Source: Cordilura impudica (Eukaryota > Arthropoda > Insecta > Diptera > Scathophagidae). Taken from it: a stretch of 64,000 nt of DNA. The translations under genes were made by a program, and so were the position numbers. Positions 22,999 through 34,064 of the stretch are shown here, in pieces. Where the stretch lies: NCBI GenBank assembly GCA_963682025.1, contig OY821518.1:148991581-149055580 (forward strand), written 5' to 3'. The first letter of the stretch is position 1; every line of letters begins with the position of its first letter. The notes beneath the pieces were generated by a model. That model was not told the origin of the DNA and did no database searches. It worked only from the letters and a program-made list of their open reading frames with translations.

Positions 22999-23502
22999 AT
23001 GCCAAAATTTTCAATACAAAACACATTAAATCGGGTAAAAGAACCGATTACCAATATATTAGAAGAGTTTAAATTTATATCCTCTGAAACAGAAAAAATT
23101 CAAATCCAATGGAGTTATATCGCAGAACAAAACTGGGATACAACACTGAATACAACCTCTTTATGGATTGAAAAATTCTATTGGCGAAAATCCATTTAAG
23201 GAGTTATCAATATTTGTATTGTCTATATTAGTTTTGTCTTTCTCAAAAGACGAAGTTGAACGTTTGTTTAGTTTAATGGCTTTAGTTAAAAGCAAACTTC
23301 GAACAGAATAAAATCCGAGTTGTTATGTTCTGTAATACGTATAAAAGAAGGATTGAAATTGAAAAATCGGTGCTGTCACACTTACAATATACCGAGCGAT
23401 GTCGTTGATAAAAGTCGATCGTCAGAAAAATATCAGAGCCAAGAAGAACTTGAAGATGAAGACATCACAGAAATGTTAGATTCCATAAACCAATTATTCT
23501 AA
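22999..23502 (+). pseudogene. hAT transposase C-terminal remnant
   Basis: Frames at 22999-23199 (MPKFSIQNTLNRVKEPITNI) and, after a frame change, 23190-23310 with FKELSIFVLSILVLSFSKDEVERLFSLM, written here only as the key part DEVERLFSLM..VKSKLR, the hAT dimerisation motif. The tail GLKLKNRCCHTY continues to a stop at 23502. The catalytic domain is absent, so this is a deleted, non-autonomous copy of the element bounded at 22144-23860. Confidence 0.75.
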
Positions 23503-23869
23503 TATAATCGTATCTTTTGATAATGTAATTTCTGTTATATTTTAAATAAAAAAAAAATCCCTCTAAAATTAAAAATATTTAATTTAAGTTTAAAATAAAC
23601 TCAATTTGATGTTATAAAAAATTTCAGATGAAATCAAAAATAATTTTAATTAAAATTTAAAAAATATAAATCTAAACATATGTTTTATATTAATTTTTCG
23701 ATTTAAAAACCAAAGAATTATTAATAAGTATATAATTTTTCAATATAAAGGTAATGAAATTTGAAAAAAAAATTTAGCATCTATTTTTACGACTCCAGTA
23801 CGTTTAAGCATCTTTTTTTGCAATTTAGCATCTTTACAATTTCAAATTATGGCAATACTGTTGGTTTTA

Positions 23870-24440
23870 AAAGATTTATTATAACAGTGGTTATAAGCAT
23901 GTATACTTAGATCTGATTTATCGCATTTTAATATATTTTCAAAAGCCTTGCATCCGCATTTATATTCGTCACCTGCTCCAGCCATCCATTAGCTTCTCGT
24001 CTCTCAACTACCTGAATCAAAATCTTTATGTTCTGTATTTCTTTGATGTGTTTTCAGCATCATCGAAAAAGGAATCGGACATTTTTCTAAAATTAATTAT
24101 GTTTCTAAAATTAATTATGTTCAAATTTATAATATTTTAATGTAATATTTAATGTAATGTTTTATACTTGTCATTGTTATTAAAGAATCCACATATTTAC
24201 ACCCTTCATATTATAGAGTTATTACCAGACTTAAAAAGACTTTAAAGTTTAAAATTGAAAAAAAAAAATATGCGATATTTAACAAATACATTCAAAATAG
24301 TTTTGACTGAAATTTTTGGCAGTTTTAGTTTTGCCTTGTATCAGTAAAATGTTCAGATATTAACTAAAAAAAAACAATTTGTTAAATATTTTCATCTTAA
24401 TTATCTTAATTAATTTAAAGACACAAAGATAGATTTAATA
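23870..24440. other. No gene recognised
   Basis: AT-rich. An 18-bp direct duplication (CTAAAATTAATTATGTTT type) lies at 24086-24121. Confidence 0.45.
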
Positions 24441-24446
24441 CAATAA

Positions 24447-24905
24447 AAACAAGTAAGAGTTGAAAGTTGATCTATGCGGACTCATAAATGTGCCCTATAC
24501 TAATAGGTCTGGAAAATTGAAAAGGATTGTAAAAAATAAAATGCACCTTTATATTAAAAAATTTAAATTAAATAGAAAATTACAAAATAAACCATTTACC
24601 TGGTTAAACTTAATATTGTTTGTAATTATCTGGATCAGGTTAGTATTTAAAATGGGATAAATCGGTTGTCATTGTACCAATTTATGACCTAAAATATGTA
24701 GACACCTCTATTAGATGCTGAAAATTCAGAGCATTTGTTTTAATAATTCAGTAATAGGTTTATCAAAGTGTTTACATATTCAAATATTTTATATACATTT
24801 GTTACAAATAGTGCAAGAAGTCCAGATATTAATGTAAACGTAAAACCCAGGTGGAGGGTATCAAAGATTCGGCATAGCCGAATTTAACACTCTTACTTGT
24901 TTTTT
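24447..24905. repeat. mini-me-like repeat with inverted termini
   Basis: Starts AACAAGTAAGAGT and ends with the complement ACTCTTACTTGTT. The right terminus (24849-24905) has GGTGGAGGGTATCAAAGATT and ATTCGGCATAGCCGAAT as at 10.4 kb. The interior has no microsatellite and no coding. Confidence 0.55.
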
Positions 24906-25489
24906 AAAAGGTTACATTTTTTAAAAGGATTTCATATATTAAAATACAGAGTATTGGTTTAACGGACAATTGACAATTAATATTATATATACATGAAGGT
25001 GTTTTAAAAATCAAAAATAATATACAAAGAAAGAAAAAGTCTCTAATATTTATAAAAAAGGAGATATTAGAACAAAAAAAAAATAAAAAAAAAACATTAG
25101 AAGACATAAACATTTATAGACACAAAATAAAGAATTATAACATACTGTGAGCGTCAAAATAAAGTAAACTGCAATTTTTAATCTTTAAATTGTCTTATAA
25201 CAAAATTTTTATTGACTTACGATAAAAAGTAATATTACAGGATTTAATACTATACCATTTAGAGATTGACTACTATAAAACATGAAATCAAATCAATATG
25301 GAATATTGCACAAATCTCTCGAAAGTGAAAATGCATCAAATTTCAAAAAAAAAGTAAACAGTGGTAACACTTACTTACAAATATGTACTGATCACGTGTT
25401 CTACTTTACTAAAAATCATTTGAAGTTGATTTGTACTAATTAACAATAGCTAAAAAGATGTAAAAGTAAATAGTCTCACTATGGGAAAG

Positions 25490-26410
25490 CAAATTTCGGT
25501 TTATACTTCGAAAATTTTTTAGATTAAAAAGAAAAATAAATCTTTGCGTTAAATTGGCAAAATTGTGGGTAGGAACCACTGCACAATAAAAAAAGGAGTT
25601 GATGAATGCGCCAAACACCATCAGGTTGAAGATTTAACGAGACCTGAATGCCCAAAGCAGCTTAGTGGTACTGAAGTTAGAGCTGCAGTAAGAGAAGTAA
25701 AGACATATTCAGCATAAAGTGCAGTTAAATTATCAGAAAACATAACGCAGACATCAGGCAAACCAGTAAGTTCGAGTACAGTATCGAATACAGATCGCTT
25801 CACAAAAATGGTCTACATGGAAGGATACCATGCAAGAAACCATACATATCCAAGGCGAATCAGAGCAAGCTAATGAATTTCGATACAAAATAGAAAAATT
25901 AGGTTCTATTTTTATGGGAAAGCATATTATATATATATAGATAAGAGGAAATTCGAAATTTTCGGCGCGAAAAAGCCTCCAAAAATATGGCGTGCTAAGA
26001 ATGAAACATGCAAAGAAAAGTATGTTACCAACACTATTATATACAGTGGGGGTTCAGTTATGTTTTGGGGCCATATGGCGGGAACAGGTGTTGGTAATTA
26101 TGTTTTTATTTACTCCACTATGAACCAAATGGATTACTTATCCATTTTGAAGGACAATGTTGGCCCTAGCGACGAGAAATAAGGCATGGCTGGAAATAGG
26201 ATCTTCCAACGATCTAAAGCTTACATTTAAAATTGTGAAAGAGTGGCTACTGTACCGGTCTCCTAAGACACCTGTTCAACCGTCGCAGTCCCCGGACCTT
26301 AACCTTGACAGAAAAATAGATCGAAGGGCTTTTTCAAGCAAGGCAAACTTAAAGATGCCTCAAAAGCGTGATGTTGTTTGGGAGGCGATAATCGGATCTG
26401 ACATTATTCA
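25490..26410 (+). pseudogene. Tc1-like transposase pseudogene
   Basis: Plus-strand segments: 25640-25860 AAVREVKTYSA..AVKLSENITQTSGKPVSSSTV (helix-turn-helix region, given in part), 26000-26150 KIWRAKNE and GGSVMFWGHMAGTGVGNYVF (catalytic domain), 26125-26165 NQMDYLSILKDNV, and 26230-26330 KIVKEWLLYRSP and QSPDLN. The second catalytic Asp context (QDND type) is damaged. Stops and several frame changes occur. A TACTGTGAGCGTCAAAATAA motif at 25143 could be the left inverted end; no matching right end is present, so the copy seems 3'-truncated where Gypsy sequence begins. Confidence 0.75.
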
Positions 26411-26476
26411 ACAGTATGAGGTAGTATTCCAAAATTGTATTGCTCGGTTTGCGAATCCGAACGAACTACATTGAGA

Positions 26477-26576
26477 ATTTTGTCACATTTGACATCATCA
26501 TTGATCGAGGAAGAGATACTTGCTTTGCAACATCTAATCCAGAACCTGAAATCAGAGATAAAGCATATGGTATTTG
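26477..26576 (+). pseudogene. Ty3/Gypsy pol, fragment left of hAT
   Basis: In the frame SSLIEEEILALQHLIQNLKS this reads as the stretch before the RT domain of Gypsy pol. It continues in frame at 31352 (HMVF | GYNPVKTKQTSVKMK) when the hAT and one copy of its TSD are discounted. Its left boundary with the Tc1-like pseudogene is uncertain (26410-26477). Confidence 0.65.
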
Positions 26577-27269
26577 CAGGCGCGGATCTAGCTCAACCCT
26601 TTGGGGGGGGAAATTTTTGACAAAAAATAATTTTCACTTATTAAAAGTTATGTACTTATAAAAAGTAAAAAACAAATAAACTCATAAAATTTTTTAATAA
26701 ATTCATTACCAATAAAGTAACAATTGTTGATGTAAAATAATTTTAATTATTTACCTTGTTTTAAAATTAATTATATAGGGGTTTAAAAGAATTAGCACTA
26801 AAATGACAAAATATGTATATTTTAAAGCAATTAAAAAAAAAATCATTTGATAAGCATTCTTACAGTTCATATACTTATTACATAAAGATACAAAAATAAC
26901 ATTGTTTAGAAATAATAAAAATGAATTATATTCATAACGAAATTAAGTTGGACCATTAAAGAAATTCAATTTCAAGGTTTGCCCAAAAAATTACGTTTAG
27001 TTAGTTTTTCGAAAAAATTCTTGTTTATATATCAAAATTTTTTCATATCATATTTTGAATGATTTTCAAAATGCTCGCAACATTTGGATTAAAAATTTAT
27101 ATTAGTAAATCTTTTGCTAAACAAAACAAAGTTATCAGTTAAAAATTCAATTTACAATTCAAAAAGATCTATGAAAGTTACAAAATTTCAATCGAAATTT
27201 ACAAAAAAAAAATACTTAGTAGTCCGAAAACTTAATTTGATATTCAATAATTTCTATAGAAACTTACAT

Positions 27270-27335
27270 TCATAATTTCTGAATTTAAATGAAATTTTCT
27301 CAAATTCAAATGGAACTTTCTGAAATTTATATTAC
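27270..27335. repeat. 21-mer degenerate repeat in hAT 3' region
   Basis: About three units of 'tttctgaatttaaatgaaatt' type (TTTCTGAAATTCAAATGGAA-like), ~21 bp each. The same motif makes up arrays at 49.79-49.91 and 50.15-50.21 kb. Confidence 0.5.
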
Positions 27336-27564
27336 ATTTTTAACTGATAATTTTGTTATTTTTAGTAAAAGATTTTAAATCAAATAAAAACTTCTTAATT
27401 TTAAAAGATAATTTAAATTAAAATTAAATGATAATTCAAATTAAAATAATGAATTTCAGTTAAATTTTCTCAGTTACAGTTGGGAATGGTATTTTATATG
27501 AAAGTAGTTTCAACAAAATGAGGTTTCTGGTATAAAACGAAAGTTATAATAATAAGAATACTGT

Positions 27565-30325
27565 TTAAATATTTATTTTGTGGTTGCCCATGGATGAAAA
27601 TTTATTTAAAACAGCATCTGTAGATATTTCTTCTTTGTGGTGAATATTCATCATGGCTAAAGCACTTAATCTTTCTTCAGACATTGTTGATCTGAGCCAT
27701 GTTTTAATTCTCCGCAAAGTTGAGAAAGATCTTTCAGCTGTTGAGTTGCTTACCGGCAATGAAACAAAAATTTTAAATATATTTCGGAGAGTAGGGTATA
27801 TATCTTCATCACAGTGAGATAATGCATCTATGCTTTCATCTGGAACTTCTGCTGAAACTTTCCATTTGAGCTGCCAATGAATAATTTCAGATTCCAGCTT
27901 CGCAAGTTGAACTTCTTTTTTTAGTTGGTGCAGTCCACCAAAGTCCTCCAATACTTGTGAAATTATAACTTTCAATTCAGTATACGAAAGTTTTGCGATA
28001 TTTTTCGGCAAAAGCTTAGGTATGCTAAAAACATTTAGGCAATCTTCCGTAAAACGAGACTTGACATCTTCCGAAATAGATTCTAATAAAGGAATATAAC
28101 CAACAATACGAAAGTATTCCTCACAGTCCTGTATTGGGTGGTTTCTTTCAAATTTTGTTTTTTCGACTGAAATATCCAGGTCATCACATATTATTTTTGC
28201 TTTGTTAAAAATAAATTTAAAGGTTTCCTCTGCTTCGCTTCTTTTATAATGAAGGCTCATTAAAAGAGTTTTTATTATGTCTGACCCCTTGCATAAGTCT
28301 AGGTCTTTTTTTTTGCAGAATTACGCTCATGGGTTGTGTGAGGGCAAGAATATCACTAAGGATATACAATCCGCATATAAAATCAAATGAACTTAGCGAA
28401 TTTATTAAAATTGTTGCCTTTGTGGACGTATCTCTGTCCTTCCAATGAGATATTTTCTCCAGTGCCTCCAATATATATTTAATATTACTTGCAAATTGTA
28501 ATACTGTGTCATGCCGCTCCACCCATCTAGTTTCACACAATATTGACAATTTTGATCCCAAAAATTTCATTAAAACATTATTTCTTTTGGGGTGTTGATT
28601 TTTGAAAAATTTTGTCGTCTCTTTTAAAAGCGAAGTCACTTTTTGTATGAGTGGAACTTTAATGCTTTTAGATAATGAGTTATTTAATTTATGAGAATAG
28701 CATGGTGTCCTTTTTGCATTGGTTGCTTCTTCCTGTATTTTCTTCACTGTGCCTTTTTCTGCTACCATTAGAGGGCAACCATCCGTACCAATACCAACAC
28801 AATTTTGCAAATCCAGACCCATTTTCTTCATTAAGTTTAAAATTATAGATGCAAGTGTCGATGCATTAATGGACACTTCACTGTCATCATATTTTTCATT
28901 ACATGCTTCGTCAAATGCACCAACGAAGCCTAAGAAATCTTCCTTCACAATGTTGTCCTTCGCATCAAAATATCTTAATATCAATGAAATTTGGCTTTTT
29001 CCGGAGACATCTGTAGTCTCATCAAAAATTATGGAATAATACCGATTTTCGGAAATGTTATGAAGGATTTTATCCAATAGAACCTGTCGGCAGCATTCAA
29101 TCAATTGATTTTGTGTAGTTTTGGATATATATGATGCACTGGAAGAACTTCTCTTTAAATGCGATTCCAAAATTGTATCTCCTGCGTCAACTCGAAAGCG
29201 AAGTAATGATCGAAAAACACCTTCCGAGTTAGAGTTCTCCGAATCGAATAATGATCCGTCATCACGATGGCCTCGGAACGGCAGATTATGTCTTCCAATA
29301 AATATTATAGTTTTTATAATTGGGATGAGACGCTCACGATTTTCCTGTTTTTGTTGAAAAATATTGGTGTTAAGTTGGTTTCTTATTTCGAGTTTTGGAT
29401 TTTCTTGGGATTTTAAAAAAAGTTTGCCTGCAGCTACTGCATCTTTATGATACAAACAGTTCATATGTTTCTCTAAATCACCTTTACTCCCAATTAAATT
29501 TTTGAAATTTGTGAGGGGAACCGTAACCAATGATTTTAAAGATACGTTTTTTTGGTATCCTGCCTCATGTCGAATTGTAAATAGCACGCAATACTTACAA
29601 AACAACCCTTTCTTAACATCGGAGAGAACAATCCATTCTTGGTATAACTCCAAATGTTTCGAGCTCACGAAGTGTTTAACTTCTTTTTCGGACACTTTCC
29701 TTTTAGAGTAAGGAAAGCTATAATTGTTTGGCGGTGCCCAATGTTGAGTTAGCAGCATTTTTTTTTTAATGTCGTCTATTTTTTTGCTATCTATGAAGTT
29801 GCCAATATCTAACCTCGTTCCAAAACGTATTGGTTGTTCTAAAAAATAAGGTTATTCACAATGTATTCTTAAATATATGCATTAAAATTAGGCTTGCTCC
29901 TTTATTTATGTATAAAATTTGCAGAATAATATAAAAAAGATTATCAAGGAAAAAATATAATTATAAATTTTGAATTTAATTTAAAGAATAAATATGGTGA
30001 AACGAAACATAAAAAGGAGCAGGCATTTTATAACATCTTACCACTGATATTGGTGTCAAGTTCTACAATTTCTTCAGCTGTAGAAGCACCTGAAATATTT
30101 TTGATAACATTTTCTGTGCTAGTAGAAGGTTTATCTAAAAATGTTAAATTTGTTTTTTTAATTTTAATCTTTTTTAACTTAAATATATGTGTATTAACCA
30201 TATGTAATGTCCTGATCGTTTGAGATCTCTACCTCTTCAGTTAAGTTGTCACTACTCGTGATACTATCCATACGTTTATTTTTTGTTGGCACAGCAAACG
30301 ATGATATAAGACTTTGACGTTTATT
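27565..30325 (-). CDS. hAT transposase (TTF zinc finger, DUF4371, hAT dimerisation)
   Basis: Cuts and rejoins DNA of its own element. Three exons fit in phase: 30325-30199, 30134-30042 and 29838-27565, separated by introns of 64 and 203 bp with GT..AG ends; both splices join codons cleanly. Exon 1 reads KRQSLISSFAVPTKNKR, and the ATG must lie in an unseen upstream exon. The long exon begins EQPIRFGTRLDIGNF, then the TTF-type zinc finger region (CKYC), then the RNase H-like part with IIFDETTDVSGKS and GIGTDGCPLM, and ends with SNSTAERSFSTLRRIKTWLR. A single lesion is visible: at the T-run 28306-28314 (nine A on the coding strand) the frame shifts by one base, splitting the long exon into 504- and 231-codon frames. 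ZMYM1-like insect transposases are of similar length. Otherwise it looks recent. Confidence 0.85.
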
Positions 30326-31351
30326 CTATGAAATTAATGTTAAATAATAGAAATAGTTTACAAAAAAATACTTGTTTAAAAGCCTGGCCCGAAATAAAAT
30401 TATGTACCTATGATTATTGTGTAGCTTTGTAAACATTGGCTGACAAAATGTATTTCGAGGATTAAGCGAAGTAAAATACAAAATGGGCTTAATCAATTTA
30501 TATCAATTGAATACATTTCAATAATACTAAATAAGTGATTGTATAAAAATTATTGAATTGTCGGCGATTTTTTACAAAAGAATTCAACGGTCTCTAAAAA
30601 ACAAAATCAGTTGTTGAAAAAATATAATTAATAATTTAAGCTTTATAGCGTTCAAATTTCTAACATTAACAAATAAGTTTTGTACAATAAAAGAGAGATT
30701 ACTATGTTTTCTATGAAAATAAAAACTACACAATTTTTCTGATAGTGGCTGAGAAATTAGGCTTTTATATAATCAAAATATAATAGTGTGTAAAAACTCC
30801 ATTGTTCTATAACGTACCATTGTGTACAAAGTTATTTTTAAATATCCTTTTTTTATTTATTTCACTTAAACTTTAAATATTTATATAATTGCTTTTGATG
30901 CTCTTTTCTCACTTTCACTTGTACAGATTTAATAGAAACAGGTGCCCAAAAGAACAGCTGTTGCATATTCGACAATATTGCAAAACATAGAAAATGGTAC
31001 TTACATTTTTAAATCCTATTAGAAAAAACCTACTTGATTATCAGTTTCATAAAACAATAAAATTTTAAATAATTTGTTTATCAAACATAGGTGGCTCATA
31101 GACAAAATTTGTCTATTGGTTTAGAAATTCGATGATAATCATATACACTGACTATTTGATTTGATACATAGATGGCTTCCAAAAATATGCTCTAAAAGAC
31201 GTTAAATTTAAAATGGTTGTGGAATTTTGATGGCATTTTGCGTAATGTCGCGATCATTTCAAAATAAGCTGATCCTTACGATTTTTATAAAAAGGTGTTT
31301 GGGGGGGAAATTTCCTTTTTTCCCCCCCGTAGATCCGCGCTTGGGTATTTG

Positions 31352-33727
31352 GTTATAATCCAGTGAAGACGAAGCAAACCTCAGTTAAAATGAAGATTAT
31401 TGTTTCTGACAATATACCAGTATACCAACGACCGCGTCGTTCATCCTTTGAAGAACAGTGTATTGTTGAAAATCAGATTGGAAAGTGGCTTAAAGATGGC
31501 ATTATATGGTCTAGCAATTCGGAGCCCGTTGTTCTCGCTTCAAGAAAGATGTATCTAAAAGACTTTGCTATGACTACAGATTATTGAACCGAAAGATTGT
31601 TCGTGACAATTTTCCAATGCCACCCATTGACGACATTATACAAAGATTAAAGTCTACGAAAGTTTTTACAACACTTGATTTACGTAATGAATTTTTTTCA
31701 TGTACCAGTTCATCGGGACTCGAGAAAGTTTACTTCATTTGTTACCCATAGTGGTCAATACGAATTCTTATACGTACATTTTGGAATTTCAAACTCACCG
31801 GCAGTATTTTCGCGTTACATATTTGCTATTATTAGAGGTCTAATAGAGAAAGGCATAATAGTAGTGTATATGGATGATGTTATTATTCCAGCGGAAAATG
31901 AAGAGGCGAATAATCGGAAACTTTTACAGGCATTACAAACATCACAGGAATATGGTCTCCAAATTAAATGGTCAAAATGCCAATTTTTGAAAAGAACTGT
32001 AACATTTTTGGGTTATATCATTGAAAATTCGACCATAAAACCTTCCAAGGAGAAGACAATAGCAGTTGGAAAATTTCCTCTTCACACGGATAAAAAATTT
32101 GTTCAGAGATTTATGGTTTGACATCCTATTTTAGACGATTTATCGAAAATTATGCCTTAATTGCAAAACCAATTTCGGATTCACTTAGGCAAAATATGGA
32201 ATTTAAGATGGAGCAAGAGGAAATTGTGGTATTTCAACAATTGAAATCAGCTTTGGTGAGTGCACCAGCACTTGCCATATTTGATCCCAAATTGGCAACG
32301 GAGATTCATGCGGATGCGTCGATATATGGATGTTTAGCAGTAATGATGCAGAAGAATGCCGAAGGTCAAAATTTTCATCCGGTTGAATATATGAGCAGGA
32401 AGACGAGTGAAACCGAGCAGAAATATCACTTATATGAATTAGAAGTATGGTTATCATTGACGCCTTAAAAAGTGGCGGATTTATGTAATGGGTATAAAGA
32501 TAAAGATCGTAACAGACTGCAATGTTTTCGCTATGACAATGCAAAAGAAAGATGTTCCTTTGCGAGTTGCCAGGTGGGCAATGTTTTCGCATCAATTTGA
32601 TTATGAAATTAAACATCGGTCAGGTTCTAAAATGAAGCATGTTGATGCTCTAAGTCGTGTGAATTGCCTTATGATGGAAGATTCATTAAAGCATCGCATT
32701 AGAGAAGCTCAAGTAAAAGATGAATGGATAAAAGCTGTAAGAACTATTCTGGAGAATAACACTTATAATGATTTTTATATTAAATACGATATTTTGTACA
32801 AGGACCCCATCAGAGAACCCATAGTTATTCCAACAACAATGGAACAGGAGATAATACAGATAGCACACAGACAAGGCCCTATTCCGTAAGGAAAACTCGA
32901 GAATTAATAAAACGTTCATTTTACATACCGAATATTGAGGAAAAGTTAGTCGAGTCGTGAAAAGCTGTGTGCAGTGCTTAGTAACCGAGGCAAAAGTAGG
33001 TAAAAAATAAGGTATGCTAAATCCGATTTGGAAGGATAATAAGCCCTTGGCGACGTACATCGTTGATCATATGGGTCCAATGGAACAAACTCACAAAGAG
33101 TACAACCATATTTTGGTAATAATAGATGGATTCTCTAAAATTGTGTGCCTTTATCCCACGAAAAGTACCGGAACTGATGAAGTTATTGATAGGCTTAGAA
33201 TTCAGGCTGCTGTTTTCGGAAATCCATGCAGAATAATATCGGACAGGGGAACAGGATTTACATCCAATACTTTCAAACATTATTGTGAAGAAGAGAATAT
33301 TCAGCATCTTTTGATAACTACAGGCATGCCTAGGGGAAATGGTCAGCTATGCGTCGAGGATCCGAAATTATGGTATAATTACGTTGAACGAGTACAACAG
33401 GTTATTAACAGTTTGCCTCCGAGAAGTACCAAATTTTCAACATTTCGAATACTAAATGGAGTGAGAATGCGTACAAAAGACAGCATTTTATTACGGGAAA
33501 TGCTTGAAGAGAATGAACTAGAAGAGTTTCAGGAGAGAAAAGTCAAGATTCGCGAAGAGGCCCGACAAACATATTGAAGATGCAGGAGGAGAATAGGAAG
33601 TCTTAATAAATCGAGGAAACCGGAAAACCAATACGAAGTATGTGAATTGGTAGCAGCTAAAAGAACACAATATGGTCCAGGTCTAAAGTTGAAATCGAAA
33701 TGTGTTTGTCGCTACACGGTTGAAATA
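31352..33727 (+). pseudogene. Ty3/Gypsy pol pseudogene (RT, RNase H, integrase)
   Basis: RT: IPVYQRPRRSSFEEQ at the start, then LRN.FFHVPVHRDSRKFTSF and the catalytic VVYMDDVIIP (near 31870). RNase H: ATEIHADASIYGCLAV and the EYMSRK region (32290-32400), continuing in another frame to KIVTDCNVFAM and the tether HRSGSKMKHVDALSR. Integrase: remains of the zinc-binding part near 32860-33010, then 33020-33577 with ILVIIDGFSKIVCLYPTKST and NPCRIISDRGTGFTS, two catalytic Asp contexts. Directly after the RGNGQ motif sequence is missing, so the segment with the catalytic Glu is lost. At least five frame changes. A short C-terminal tail reaches ~33727. Old, inactive copy of an endogenous LTR retrotransposon. 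Confidence 0.88.
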
Positions 33728-33849
33728 TAGAAATATATGTTGGAAATATAGAGTGGCCCGCTAAGTGTCATGCCGCCGTGGAGTATATGAAGAATTGGAA
33801 CCCAGTGTTAGGGTCGAGTGTCTGAAAAGGTTAACCGAAATGTAGGATT

Positions 33850-34060
33850 TGATAAATTAAAATACAGACTTTAGATTTAACGGACAATTAGTGACAGTAG
33901 ACTTTGACAGACAATATTGACACACATATTTTGAAAGTAAGTGGCAATAGAATAAGTAGGCTATGATATAGCATAATATTTTCAAACACAGACAGACATT
34001 ATAGACATTGAAGTGAAAGCACAGAACATGGACAAGAAATAAATTATACATTAATATAAT
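33850..34060 (+). repeat. Possible Gypsy 3' terminal region
   Basis: After the integrase tail, 'attaaaatacaga..tttaacggacaatt' at 33857-33895 and '..gacaagaaataaattata' at ~34030 are echoed at 24938-24985 and ~25110-25135, upstream of the Tc1-like pseudogene. This spacing would suit two decayed long terminal repeats. The similarity is short and patchy. Confidence 0.35.
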
Positions 34061-34064
34061 TTAA

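Larger units (their letters stand above)
22144..23860 (+). mobile_element. hAT element with 8-bp TSD
   Basis: Left end CAGTGTTGCCGTTTTAG and complement of the right end CAGTATTGCCATAATTTG. TSD TTGGTTTT is perfect at 22136-22143 and 23861-23868. Subterminal 'tttagcatc' motifs recur several times near both ends (22200-22280 and 23775-23835). It carries a MITE at 22415-22908 and a C-terminal transposase remnant. Confidence 0.9.
26577..31343 (-). mobile_element. ZMYM1-like hAT element, near-complete, 8-bp TSD
   Basis: 4767 bp. Ends CAGGCGCGGATCTA (left) and complement CAAGCGCGGATCTA (right); the G-run/C-run blocks next to each end (26600-26608 and 31302-31328) also pair. TSD GGTATTTG is perfect at 26569-26576 and 31344-31351. 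It carries a spliced transposase gene on the minus strand with ~980 bp downstream and ~1 kb upstream. Inserted in Gypsy pol. Confidence 0.95.

Noticed and set aside
28719..29711. Plus-strand frames opposite the hAT transposase
   Set aside because: Antisense shadows of the minus-strand coding exon.
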